DNA of 64,000 bases. Origin: Hsuehochloa calcarea (lineage: Eukaryota > Streptophyta > Magnoliopsida > Poales > Poaceae). The position numbers and the translations under genes were made by a program. Position 1 is the first letter of the stretch. Each line of letters starts with the position of its first letter. The DNA is taken from assembly GCA_036346395.1 (NCBI GenBank), contig CM070611.1, positions 20,966,473 to 21,030,472 on the forward strand. Direction: 5' to 3'. This document shows, one piece after another, positions 32,434 to 45,436 of the stretch. The notes beneath the pieces are model-generated. The model did not search any database. It saw only the letters and a list, made by a program, of their open reading frames with translations, and had not been told where the DNA came from.

Positions 32434-35384
32434 ATTCCAACCTAGGCAAGTAAGACCAACCATTCCAATGTGGGCAATTTGGATCCCCGTTTTGAAATGT
32501 TCTTCAAACGAGCCTTGAATCCCGGCGTTTTGGATAACGCGGGCATAAGTGAACACCGACGGGTGTTCACTAGCTATACCGGTATGAGCAGAAGTGAAGG
32601 ACATGTGCATTCATTCATGCATGTGGTTTTTGTCATCTCATACTTTGGTTCAACTGTATGCTTGAGGGATTATATCTGTTTTTAGTTTAAAGTTTTATTT
32701 TGTACTTGCTGAGTCATGGACTCACCCTTGCTGTGTTTCTTGTTTTAGGTGAACCATGATGATGGCGTTTGTGAGACGGAGTAGACACACAGTTGCACAC
32801 ATCTTGAATAATCATTTGATATTATTTTGCATTTATGAGATTGGACTATAATAATAAGTAGTTTTTTTTTTGGTTGTGCGTTATGGATTCATACTCTCCC
32901 GTTCTAGTCTTAGTAATTTCCCTTTTAAATAAGATGTTATAAGTTTATTGCTGAATTTAGGGTGTTTATTATTGCTAGATTCCTCTCGACTAGATCTTAG
33001 TTGTTTTTTTTTTCTTATTAAGATATTTAATCATTGTTCAAATTATTATTTATGGTAGAGGTTTTAGGTAACATCTTGGCTTTCGAATAGCCAGGGTGTT
33101 ACAGAACCCATTGTAACTAAGCTGAACTAAGCATCAGTACGATACCCATATTGGTGATACAAATATATCCAACTAAAGTTATCCATGCTAGGATGACAAA
33201 TGAATCATGGCATTAATTAATCAAAGGAGGCATAATGACAATAGGTGATAGCTAACCCCAAAACAGTTGATATAAAGATAGCATGCATTTGTATAAAACA
33301 ATGTAATTTTGAAATCATAGGTTCAATATGATCAAAGTACAACGGCTTGCCTAGGAATAGATCTTTGTATTGGTCTTGATCTTGGTGTACTCCTCCTTGC
33401 TCAAAATTGCCTGAAGTATCAACGTCTACTCGCAAACAGAGTAAATAAATCAAATAAATAAAAAATAGAGATAAAACCAACTCCAAAAATTAAATAAAAA
33501 TATTATATAAATAGAGCTCAAATTTAGATGAATTGAAAAATTTGGATGGGCTCAATTGGAGTTCGGATGCAAAAGATATGAGTTTTGGAAGATTGAAATC
33601 TCATAAAATCATAAAAATAAGATTATATGGATTTACCTGAATTTTTTATATTGAAAAATTGATTAATGATGTCAGCAATGAATTTCAGCTGAAAAGAAAA
33701 GAAATTGAAAATCTACTGACATGTGGGACCCACTGGTCATTGAGACGGCTCACGGTAGACCAGGTCTACCTTGCTTTGGATCCGAGTTGAGATGGAAGTG
33801 CCACGCGTGTGCTGATGGAGACGACACGCAAGCAAGGATGATGAGGTGGCACTGATGTGGAAGGTGAGCTGGCTAGCCACGTCGGTAGAGGGAGAAAGAC
33901 AGAGAGATGCCAAGGCAGTTTTGGAGCTTTCAGCCGACAACTTTGACGATGGCAGTAACGGTGAACGGCAGCGAGATGGCTCTAGGGAAGGTAAAAAAAT
34001 GAAATGCCAAGGACATGACGGTTCTGAGGGAGGTGATGGCTTGGCAACTCCGGCGATGAGACGGAGACGACGACAACTTTGGCGGCGGCAAGTCTTCGGC
34101 TCATGGCGGCTTTAGCAAAGGAGTGGCGCCCGAAGGAATTGAAGACAAGCACTGGATATGCGACAATGCAATGGTCACAGAGGGAGGCTCGGGACGACTG
34201 GAGCTCGACCACACTGGCGGCAATGACGAGATGACTCGAGATGGAAGAGACAATCGACGACAGCGCTCCGGTGGCCAAGAAACAAACAGAAGGTGGGGGA
34301 TTGGATGAGAATAGGTTTTGGCGCAAGATGACGCGCACAGATGATGAAGGAGCTCACCGGAGATGTAGATCGATAGGATGGCCAGCGATCGGTTTTTTGG
34401 ACGAAGATGAAAATGACGCTCTGGAGTTCCTCGGAGGGAGATGATGGAAGCACGGCGTAGCTCTTGTTAATGCGCAGTGAACGGTGGTGGATTCACGGGC
34501 GGAGGTGCTTTGATGGCGAAGAATTCCGGTGGCGAAGGAGCTTCGTCGGCGCTCAGGTCTTCGGCACGACGAGGATGAAACCAAGGATGATGCCTTAGGG
34601 TTTTGGAGGAGAGGGTTGGGGCGAACAAATCGATGCGGGTCAGGGCCCTTATATAGCGCTGAATGGGGAAGATTGAAGTGGGCACGACGGCGTTGTGCAA
34701 GTCCTACTCGGGCACGAGAACGAGAGTCCCAGTTGGAGACAAAGCACAGTAGAAGGGGCCATCGGTCAGCGAAGAAGCGGGGCAACTCGCGCGTTGTGCT
34801 GACGCGGCTGACGACAAGGTCCACGTATCAGCGGAGGACGGTGAGCAACAGCGCGGGCGAATGGGAGATTGGGTGTAGAAGCGGGCGGACCGAAATGAGT
34901 GGGTTTTGGCCCATTTACTGTTCCAGGATATTAAAATAGGTTTTTCTTTTTAGAAAATACTAAAAATTCAAATAGCAATTAGAAAAATAGCAAATGAACT
35001 CAGAAAAATTCTAGAAAATACATCCAAGAACAAGGAACCCAAATAAATTTTTTTGACAATAGTTGATGTTGAAATTATTCATATTAAATTATTTTTGATC
35101 TCTAAAAATTCCAATTAAGCTTTAACCTTAGCAGAAAAAATTCAAATTGTTATTTTTCTTTTTAAACTTCAAAACAAAACAAACAGACTAAGGAATGAGT
35201 AGTAGTCCTAGGAGGTTAGAGGATTCAGATTTACGAAGAGTAATAAAGAGAAGTCAGAAGTTCTCTTATATCTCTGTGTTTAATCTACTATTTCGTTCTT
35301 GTGTTCTTGAATTGTTCTCACGATTCTGAGTTTGTCTACGAGGTAATCGCTCAGACTGGACTCGCCAGTGATGGTTCCTCAACA

Positions 35385-36806
35385 AGTTATCAGCACGATT
35401 GATTCTCCTCATATCGAAAGGTGACCATCGATGAACGACACTAGTAGATCGAATCATTTTTTTCTAGATTGCTTTCAATTCTGCAAATTTGGATTTCTAT
35501 ATTGTAAGCTATGGTGCAAATCCGCTCTAATCTACCGCGAGTCGACTTGAAGTCGCCGGCCAAGCCGATCGGTAGATTGTATGGAAAAGTGGATGTCGAT
35601 TGTACCGTAGATTGAAAATCGCAAATCCATTCTAATCTACCGCGAGCCGACTTGAAGTCGCCGGCCAAGCCGATCGGTAATTACATGAACGATAATTGCG
35701 TGAACAGTAATTGAATCACGTGAACAGTACACATGTATAAACAATAAATGAGGAAAAAATCGGTCTGGAGCCGCGGCCAGCTTGAAGCCGCACGAGCGCA
35801 CCACCACCCGCACGACACTACCCTCGGCTGCCCCGCACGGCGCCGCCCCAGTCGCCCCGCATGGCCCCCACACTGGCCATGAAGCCAGCACAGCCATGGC
35901 AATGCCTGAACCAAAAAAAGGGAGGAGGATAGGATGAGTGGCACCAAGATGGGTCGTGCCGTACTGCAATACCCGCAATGGCTAAACGTCGGTCGTCGCG
36001 AGCCTGCCGCTGGCTGCCACGCCCCTCACGGCGTCGCGCTACCGCCTTAAAGCTGCGCTCGCCTCTACACGAGCGCACCATGCCGCGGCCGCTTCCGCGC
36101 CGCCATGGTCCCGCATAGTGCCGCCACACGGCCGCCTACTCACACTACCGCACGGCCGCCACCTCGCGCTGCCGCACGGCCACCTCCTCCCACTCGACCA
36201 GCTGCCCGTCTCGCCGCGCTGCCTCCTTCCCCGCTCAGAGCAGGGGTGGGGAAACCCTATCCCCTGCTCCACTTTTGTTGCGGTCGTGCTAGGCCAGCCG
36301 ACGGTTATGGGCATGGGAAAAAGGTCCAATCGACCGTGATAATCGGTTCGGACGAAAGAAATTATGGGGGAAAAAATAAAAAAATGGGAGAAAAGGAAAT
36401 CTTGATTTGCAAAAAAGGCCCTCAGAAATTGTAAAAATTGCACAATTTTTTGAGAACTAAAATTTTGCGATTTAACCCTAGGAAATTTGCAGAATTCGCT
36501 GAAAATTTATTTCCCAGTAGAAAATGGCCTCAGGAATTCAATTTTAGAATCAGTTTTAGCATTTGAAGCATGTTTAACTTTGTTATTATTATTTCTATGC
36601 AATTTATGTATTGTATTTACTGTTTTGTTTATCTGTGATTGTTTATATTTCTTTTAATCACTAAAAATAGCAGTAAATCATGAAAAATGCATAGAAAATA
36701 TGGGATCACGAACTGGGAATTCGAAGAGCATTATGAGAATTTTACAACCATTTTATGCAAATTACCAACAATAATCTTATGCATTTTTTTTTGCATGAAT
36801 ATGTAG
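35385..36806 (+). other. Untranslated leader of the copia element
   Basis: It contains a duplicated block (CCGCGAGTCGACTTGAAGTC at about 35537 and a near copy at about 35640), a run of GTGAACAGTA-type motifs (35697-35730) and a very GC-rich segment (35760-36300) rich in GCCGCACGGCC. Frames there (for example 36105-36434 plus) are proline/arginine-rich by composition only and are not called as genes. Confidence 0.5.
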
Positions 36807-37620
36807 ATGACTACCATTACGAACCGGGAGTTCGAAGAGGTGGCCTAGCATCACCACAATTACCTGACTTGCGCATCAGATGTTGAAATCGCACTTGGAG
36901 CCAAGAAGCTCTGTGCTGCTATTGGACTTGGCACCTTGAAGGACGCTACTCTAACTACTGAGGAGAATGATCGAACACTTCATTTCCTCAGACACCATCT
37001 CTGCCTAACTCTCAAGAATGAGTATATGTCAGAAAAGAATGCACTAACTTTATAGACCGCACTAAAGAAATGGTTCGAGAAGTTGATGTACACCATTCTT
37101 CCTCGGGTAGAGTAAGAATGGAACTGACTACGTTTTGCTGACTACAAGACCGTGGGGGAGTACAATTCTGCATTGCACAGAATTTGTACAAGTCTTCAAC
37201 TCTGTTGTAATGTAACCACAAATGAGCAGAAGATCGAGAAACCTGTCTCTTGCTTTCACCCAAACGCGATGCAATCCACACACAATTATCGTCAAGACGG
37301 CTACAAGGAGTATTCCGAACTGATTGATATCATGCAAGTTGCGGAAGCTCAAGATAACATTCTCAAAAAGCACTACATCTCACAGCTGCCTAGTAGCAAA
37401 GTTGGCCATAAAGTCAATGCAAGCAGCTACAAGGTGAGGAAGCCTCACTCAAAAGAAAGAGGCAAGAATGGTAAGGTCATGGGTCACAAAACCAAACAGA
37501 ATGCTCAAACCAAGAAGGGGGAACAAAAGAAGCGCGATGAGAAGCCCTATGATCAGCAGGACCAAAGTTGTTATATTGTGGCACTTGAGGACATTGGTCA
37601 CATGTTGAGCCGTAGCACGT
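36807..37620 (+). pseudogene. Ty1/copia gag
   Basis: It opens with ATG at 36807 and reads through in-frame stops: NYLTCASDVEIALGAKKLC, TLHFLRHHLCLTLKNEYM, TVGEYNSALHRICTSL and MQVAEAQDNILKKHY. These are the usual markers of a plant copia gag (UBN2 family). The later basic region (KERGKNGKVMGHKTKQNAQ) precedes a degraded zinc knuckle in which CYIVALEDIGHM keeps only part of the Cys-His pattern. It is not functional. Confidence 0.85.
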
Positions 37621-38109
37621 GATTGATACTTTCAAGTCTAAGAGGAAGGGCAAAGGATAGCATGAGGCACACCTCGCCATTGCAGGCATATAGGATTCAT
37701 AATCATGGGTTGTACCCATGGATGTGAACAGCTCAATAACAGCCCCATCACACCTTCTTTGGACATCACAGCGGCAACAACTGTTGTTGCTGAAGAAGGG
37801 AAGTTGGACATGGAGTAGATTCAGGCTGAAGTTTCTTCATACTTCGCTGATTCAATCTAGTGCACGCATTGCACTTAGATTTTATAGTCATTTATAATTT
37901 ATGGTTGTGATAGAACATTGAATTTTAAATAATGGTTGTAAGCTCTAGGAGAGCAAAGCAATAAATTCTTATGATGAGTCCTGCAAGATTTTTTCCGTAT
38001 TAATAATAGCAAGTTGTGTTCTATTTTGAAGTATTTTACTTATGTGTGTGGATTTCTTCTTATCCCATATTAATAAATACTTTATATTCAGAACGTGTGT
38101 GGCGCCCTA

Positions 38110-38692
38110 TGGAGGAAGTGTGCTTAGCAGATAGTGGCACAACGAATACCATATTGAGAGAGACAAAAAATTTCTAATCGATCAGTAAGAATGTTGGTAG
38201 TCTTACGACAATCGCAGGCAGCGATACTTGTATAATAAGCTCAGGAAGAGCCAAAATTATACTCCCGATGGCATAACATTGGTCATTGAAGAAGCCTTGT
38301 TGTATCCAGAATTGACTAGGACTCTCTTAAGCTTTAAAGATATTCATGCTAATGGTCTCCACGTAGAGACTGAAGAAGAGTATGGTAAGGAATACCTGCT
38401 CATTACAAAGCACGAAGAAAATGGGAAAAGGTTATTAGAACGACTTCCTTCATATGAATTTGGGCTATACTACACTCGCATTAAGGCACCTGTAGTCTAT
38501 ACTGTCCTAAAAACCACTTTTAGAAACTCTGAACTTTTCTGTCTCTGGCATGATAGATTAGGTCACCCCAGTCTTAAAATGATGAGAAATATAATTACTA
38601 ATTCTCAGGGACACAATGTTAATGTAAAGAATTTTTTCGAATTAGGAAGATTTTGCGTGCTCCGCATGTGCCACCGGGAAACTGATTACTAG
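38110..38692 (+). pseudogene. Copia protease and GAG-pre-integrase domain
   Basis: VCLADSGTTNTI at about 38116-38152 carries the D-S-G catalytic loop of the copia aspartic protease. After a shift, 38228-38692 reads LLYPELTRTLLSFKDIHANG and LWHDRLGHPSLKMMRNII. The latter is the conserved HxRLGHP element of the integrase zinc-binding (GAG_pre-integrs) region. Confidence 0.88.
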
Positions 38693-39458
38693 ACCCCTAC
38701 TCTAAAAGTAAATGATGAAATCCCTGCATTCTTAGACCGTATCTAAGGAGACATTTGCGGTCCTATATAGCCCTTGTCAGGGCCATTTAGGTACTTTATG
38801 GTGCTCATCGATGCTTCCTCAAAATGATCGTATGTATGCTTATTATCTACGAGAAACTATGCTTTTGCAAAGCTGATCTTGCATATAATTAAAACTAAAA
38901 ATAATTTCCCTGATCATCATGCGAAGTCCATCAGAATGGACAACGCTGGAGAATTTACTTCAAAGGTATTTGATGATTATTGTATGGCAATGAGAATTAT
39001 CGTTGAACATTCCGTACCACATGTCCACACCCAGAATGGACTAGCAGAGGCATTAATTAAAAGAATCAAATTTATTGCCCGACCGCTCTTGCAAAATTGT
39101 AATTTATCAACTACATGTTGGGGACACGCAATCTTACACGCAGCAACTATCATTAAGTTTTGACTGTCAGCATATAACATCCATTCACCTATGCAACTAG
39201 CGCAAGTGTCAGCACTGAAAATCTCTCATCTACGAAGGATTGGTTACAAAGTTTATGTACCTATACCACCACCGCAGCGAAATGCAATGGGCTCTCTCAA
39301 AAAGTCTGGGATATACGTTGATTATGAGACAACATCCATCCCGCTTCGCTGACAGCATATTTGATGAGGATAATTTCCCGTCATTAGGGGGAACCAACCC
39401 CTTGATGAAAAATAACAGGAAATGACGTGGCAAGCCATGGGAATCCATGCACATGACC
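38693..39458 (+). pseudogene. Copia integrase core
   Basis: GDICGPI followed by FRYFMVLIDASSK gives the first catalytic aspartate region. SIRMDNAGEFTSKVFDDYC gives the second aspartate, and QNGLAEALIKRI the glutamate. Stops occur after EIPAFLDRI, within GPI-PLSG and after DASSK. The domain is cut shortly afterwards by the nested element at 39459, and its C-terminal text resumes at 47617. Confidence 0.85.
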
Positions 39459-41621
39459 TGTAACACCCCAGCCCAACACTGAGCCTGGAATGCCACTAAA
39501 CTACTATAACCATCTAATTTACATCAACTTACTATAAAATTTCAGCAAGCATAACAACATTAAAACCCATCCACGGGTCGCATTAACACAAGCATAACAC
39601 TATGACAATCATAGATAGATTAGACCTAGGAGCATAGCAAAATAATTAACCAAGATTAACATAAACCAAGCATCTATGGTTATTCAATACCATCATGTCC
39701 TAGACATAAATATTCATGTTATTCTAAAAGTTTCTCATGTCGAATGAATCAAATAATTGGGTGAAGTGCATGATTCCAAGTGTGCTAGCCCTTCCCGAGT
39801 AAAACGTCATCACTGGTCACCTAAAAACAACAATAGAGCAAGAATGAGTCCAAGACTCAGCAAATACATAATAAAGCCATAAACAATAGTTTATTAACCA
39901 TAATCAAAGTTATCATCATCATCCATTTAGTTAATGCCATTATCATTCTCAAACAAACAAGCCATATTCCATATAGGTAAAGTTGCACAATTTAACAATT
40001 TACTTAGATATGCGAATGCACCAACATGCTCATGCTCATATGCATCTCATCGGTGATACTAGGTATAGCGGAGTGTTCACCGTCGATGACACACTCTATC
40101 CTTCACTCCGTGAAGTCCCTACCAAAGTAGGATTTCATTACGAGCACTCGGATTAGTCATGTATCTTTCTCACCGACCTCACCGAATAGTTACATGACTT
40201 TCTCACCGACTGCTCGTGCAACTCCTACCATGATGAATGTAAACGATGCAACATCTTTATTTATTCATCAACATATTCCATCTCATTAACTCAATATCTC
40301 CTCCTCATTATCTCAATATCATAATCTCATTCACTCAATGTCATCAATATCATGTATAAGAATAAGCTGAACGAAAGCATAATTAATAGCATGATAAGTA
40401 ACAACAATGATTATGGTGAACAACCCATTGTTCACCACTCTACCATGTACTTGCCTTCCGCTACTGGACGAGTTAGGAGGCAACGACGGAATTCTCCACT
40501 CCCCGCCCCGTCGCCTACATAAATATTTATTCGAAATAAGAATAATAAGTTATGACGTGACTACAAGCGTTTTACCATAACCCTCTATCTAATCAACATA
40601 ACCAAAAACTCAAAATGACGAATTAACTAATCAGCCAATATCGGCCCTTCTGATCAGCAGTACGAGAAAAATCGTAATTAAATATCTATAACTCCGAATG
40701 ACTTGAAACCAGTGCTCAAATACTTTTAACGTAACAGGCTACGAAACTCTAGTTGGTGAAATCCTTTAATTCGGCCAAAACAGTGCCCTAAAGAACAGTT
40801 GAAAACACTAACAGATATCTGCCCAGATTTCAGAACAGTGGTAAAGAAAATGGCATAACTTTTAATCTACAGATCCAATTGAGATGATCTTTATCAACTT
40901 GGAAAGATAATTTAAAGGGCTACAATAACCTAGTTGGGTGGAAGTTCTGAATCTGACTCTAACTAGATCAAAACCGAGGGGCAAACCGACAGTTCCAAAT
41001 TCTCCGGCAGACAGGACAGCACGCGATTAAAAATTCATATCTCCTAAACCGTAAGGTGGAATCAAGTGATCTCGGTTCCAAAAGAAAGATAATGACATCA
41101 GGAACAAAACTCTAGAAGACGAAAATACCAGATTCGACCTCTAAGTAAATCATAATGGCCCGACAAGAAAATCTGCCAAATCACGTCAGCTCTCCTGGAC
41201 AGTCGCGGTAAAACTACCATATCTCCTAAACCGTAACTCCAAATCAGATGATCTTGGTGCCAAAAGAAAGCTAAGACCAAGGGCTACAACTTTCTAAGAG
41301 GTGAGATCATCAAAAAACATACGGAACTTACCCAAATCTGACGAACAAAATTGCTGCACTGCAGGGAGGAGGGTGGCGGCCGGTTGGAGAGGGGAGGGAG
41401 GGTGGCGGCTTGGGAGGGAAAAGGGAAGGGGAAGGGGTTTTAGGGTTTAGGGGAGAGATACCCCCTTTGGCCAGCCCCTCATGGGCCACCCAGGCTAAGG
41501 CCCAGAGTCCAAAGTTCTGAAAAAAACAGAAAACCCCGAAGAAAAAGCGATTCAGATTTTCCCATTAGCTCCTTCTTACGAAACTTCTTCTAGTACGCCG
41601 ATTTACTTTTGGGGTATTACA
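39459..41621 (-). repeat. 3' LTR of the nested element
   Basis: Begins TGTAACACCCCAGCCC and ends GGGGTATTACA. It is nearly identical to 45437-47616, but many G or C runs are one base shorter here (see findings). It carries the GAGTCCAAGACTC module (39848), GGTATAGCGGAGTGTTCACC (40069) and repeated ATATCTCCTAAACCGTAA units (41038, 41219). Confidence 0.92.
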
Positions 41622-44600
41622 TTCTACCCCTTAAACAGATTCGACCGAATCTACTCACCGATCTTCCCGAAAGAAACGCAGAATGGAATGAAATAACGAT
41701 ATCCCAAGCTTGAAATTGCTCGATTACTCACTTAACACTCGAGCACACCAAGCGATCGTGCGCGATAAGGACTGAGACGGTCAACGCGATATGCCAACTT
41801 CCAAATTTCTGAAATTTTGAAACCAAGAGAATCCAAGCTCGAACTAGAGAGTCATCATCGCATCCACGCAATGCTAACTCTCCACCAAAAAGGTTAAATC
41901 CCAAAATTTGACATTTCAACACAAAAACAAATCCATTTTCTAAATAGTCAGTTTACGAATGAACACCACGACAGCCAAAGAAGAAACCACTCGAATGCCC
42001 AAATCAAATACTTCTTTTGGTTTGTCTGAATTAAAATGAATCAGACATGCCAACACAACGCCAACTCAGATTGCGGAAAATAACAGTCAACAACACATAA
42101 CTCAAACGAAATCAGGAAAACGCTTCACTAACCGAGGAAACATCCTTTTCCTCAGTTTCTCTTTTAGGAGTAAAACTTCTCTCGAACCTTGGAATTCGAA
42201 TTCATCGCATACCACATGTGCTTAAACCTTTTAATTGAACATCCTTAAATTATGCTCAAACTGAAATACATCATTAACACCATTGTGAAGAGGCTCCATT
42301 GAATCCTCCAATTACTCTAGGCATCTCATTCTACTAATCAACATTAATTTGATTGAAGGCACCCAAAGCGCCACAAAATAGATCCCACACAATCACATTA
42401 CCTCTAATTTTCAAGAACTACTCGAATCCTCAAGACACATGCTCATGTACTACATCAGAAAGGTTCTATCAATGATCATTCCACTGCTCAGGAAACTCTA
42501 TTATTCCACTTTCTTTACACACACTCATTGTGTGACCAAGGTCTAGCATAAAAATGTAAAGCCCAGATTCAACCTCTAAGACTCTTACAATGAACTTCTG
42601 GTATACTTGATAGGGAATTCTTTGATCGGATAACTAAAATTCCTAGAATCCAAACAATATCCTCAATCATTAATATCAATATTCCTCACTAATCAAGTAA
42701 CTGCCTAATGTGATTAGCTTCACCAAACTTGAACCCACTAAACCACACTATTCCAATTCACCCACACGACCGCAACATACACATTCGCAAGACTTTAACT
42801 AATTGACCAAGTTCCAAACTTTTGAATATTTCAATATTCCACCGACATGAACAAGGGTTCTTGAATTACAATTCACTATTGGTTTTACTAGTTGTAACAA
42901 CATAATCAGTTTTACCTCAACGACCATCATTACTTTTGGATCCAATTCTCTGCAAGATTTATATCACAAAATCAATTCTTCCTCCAATGCTCTTGAAATA
43001 ACTTACAACATCAGGTCTCACATCAACATATACTTGACCACTACTAACCGGATGCCATCAGATACCCCATAAGGTTTTGTAAAACAAATTGATGAAGTGG
43101 CAAATATTTTTTTTTTAAAGACTAAAAAATGTTTTCTTTCGCAACAAACATAAGACCGGAGAAATAGACAAATAACAAGGATCTCGGAAAAGCAAAAGTG
43201 GAGACCACAATTGAGGCACAAGTCCCACAAAAGAGAATATGAAATCTCAAATAAAACAAAGCACCACTTTTGAAAATCGAGAAACTCCTATGGGGCAAAA
43301 ATAGAAAGTTTAGGCACACTTCAAGTAAATCTGAGTTACAAAACTTGACTTCGATCTCGAATACTTCTACTTCACTCTTTCTTTAACAAAAAAAAGTAAT
43401 TTTTTTTATTATAACGTCACATTGCCCACTCAAACAAGAAAAGTTGTAAGACCAAATCACATTAATCACTTAAGAACCAATAAAGCTTTCCAACAGGCCA
43501 CTTGCTCAATCCAATCCCAGCTACTACATAAACCATGAACTACAAAAGATCACGGATGCAAAACTTGAAAATTTTCATTTGAGCGATACCACGAGTGACG
43601 ATCAAATTACGTTCTTTTTATAAGAATCGACAACACACTACCAATCTATTGTTGATAATCTTACTAACATCCAGAATAATACACTGTTAACAAAAATTCA
43701 TCATAGTCTACCCTTCCATTGTACAGCTCTCTAAAAACTCACCAAATTGTTTCATACTACTTTATCATCTCGTCCTCAAATCGAGAGTCCACTAAAAGCT
43801 TACAAACTACTACAACAACAACTTTATTTTAGCAGAGATCTACTACACAAATCAAAATGTTATACCAAAACCCTTTCATTATGGACATGCTATCGTCTGA
43901 CAATTCCACTATCATGAAAGCATATGCCACCAATTAATCCCACAGTTCACCACTTATAGATGCTCAACACCAAACGTCAACACACAATTGCTGCACTCCA
44001 ACCACTGTTGCTATCAACTGGCTTCATCAAGAAATCTAGATGCTACCTACTTTCCTTTTCAAATCACATGAACAATCACAAATACATGTTCAACTGTCCA
44101 TCCTCATATTCATATTTTAGTGCAAAATCCCAACAAAACTTCCAAAATCATAGCCTTCCATCGATCAAAAAGTCTCAACAACTCTGCTACCAAATTCGTC
44201 CAATTATTCTAGTTAAAATAACTATATAGAAACTCCTTCTATAATATAAAATTATCTAGTATCTACAGATAAGATAACTCCAATATTAATATCCACTATA
44301 GTAATAATCTAGCATCTCCCCAACTTTTCCTTCCCACACAGTAAGATTAATCCACTGAGACCAACTAATCCAACAAGTTTAGCAAAACTACATAATTTTA
44401 ATGATCATACCGGTCATCAATGTTCTACAATTCTTAATAACTCCTTTTAATCCAATTAGGTATAGCCATACTATTAATCATAGTTCATCAAGAACTACCA
44501 CATGACACCATCAAGTTAATCAACTTTCCTTCCAAGGTTCTTGGTTAAGATTGATTATACACCACACTACAGACCCAACTTGATAACCCATACCATATCT

Positions 44601-45436
44601 ATTAATTTATTTAATTACAACCTTTAACTTAACCACAACAAGACATCGCTAAAGGGTTTTAATATTTTCTTTTATAACAGAGAAGCATTCAACTTCAATA
44701 CTCAAAATACCCAAAAGAAATACATTGGGTCAAAGCTTCCACATGTTAAAGGACTTGAAAAAGAAAACTTTCGTTATCAAAAATACCAAGCTAACAAATG
44801 AGTCATTTTTTCCCAACAAGAAAGGCATATCTCTCGTGAAAAGATCAACCTTGCAAATTAACGACGTTCACAAGAAACAACAACAGATCAACAGTCAGGA
44901 GAACAAATAATAACTTAATATAACCAACAAAGACCAATGAAAATACATCAACTGCATTGTAAATACTAACCCAAAAAAAATTCATCAACCGCAACTATAA
45001 CAGGAATAATCAAATTCAAACTCAAGGAAGAAAACAACTTTTCTAAAGAAACATATCCTCAACATCTGTAACTAAGTTACCCGATGTAAACACTTCACCA
45101 CTATCATACAACCAACAGTGATATAACTTGGCCATGCCTATGGCCACAACCACAATCTCTACCTCTCGACTATCATGACTCATAGCAATCACATAATCAA
45201 ATCATAAGTAGTCAGAACCAATTCATAACATAAATCATCAATACAACATAGCAGGCGTAAATGCGATACTCATCCCATTCCCATCCTACTGTGCACCAGT
45301 GTGTCAAAATTTTAAGTTAATTAACCATTATCAAATTTTGGTATATTTTACAAGTCCTAAAACAAGTTTTAGCAATTTTAGGTTAACTAAGTTATTAATC
45401 TATTCACCACGGACACAAGCCCGCTCGATACTAATC
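41622..45436 (-). other. Interior of the nested LTR element, no coding capacity
   Basis: The plus strand is strikingly poor in G and rich in A, C and T throughout. Frames are short (at most about 90 codons: 43960-44229 plus, 43018-43230 minus) and show no gag or pol motif. It may be a structural-only interior, or a pol sequence eroded by C-to-T change. Confidence 0.7.

Larger units (their letters stand above)
26301..33103 (+). mobile_element. Solo LTR interrupted by a gag-only element
   Basis: Begins TGTAATACCCTGG at 26301 and ends CCAGGGTGTTACA at 33103, with GAACT (26296-26300) and GAACC (33104-33108) as a one-mismatch target duplication. Removing 27801-32433 leaves about 2.17 kb that aligns with the solo LTR at 14863-16920. 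The alignment includes the GC-rich leader (26405-26760), the GTGAACACC/GGTGTTCAC hairpin with GCTATACCGGTAT (32550-32585), and TGAGTCATGGACTCA (32709-32723). Confidence 0.75.
24991..35200 (-). mobile_element. Long minus-strand LTR (about 3.4 kb) hosting nested elements
   Basis: Starts TGTCGGGACCCG at 24991 and matches the arms of the palindromic unit as far as about 33192, after removal of the insertion at 26301-33103. Further right it continues as AT-rich DNA, then a GC-rich transcribed-leader-like block (33730-34640) below a minus-strand TATA box (CTATATAAG, 34648-34656), then T/A-rich DNA to about 35200. The layout of U5, leader and promoter matches the smaller LTRs here. The right boundary is uncertain, and I identified neither a partner LTR nor a target duplication. 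Confidence 0.5.

Noticed and set aside
33846..34939. Charged or Ser/Arg-rich frames on both strands
   Set aside because: They arise from a GC-rich LTR leader beneath a minus-strand TATA box. No domain is present and both strands are equally open.
35760..36440. Proline/histidine-rich frames that could be a plant gene
   Set aside because: They lie in the untranslated leader of the copia element before its gag ATG, and consist of repeated GCCGCACGGCC-like text.
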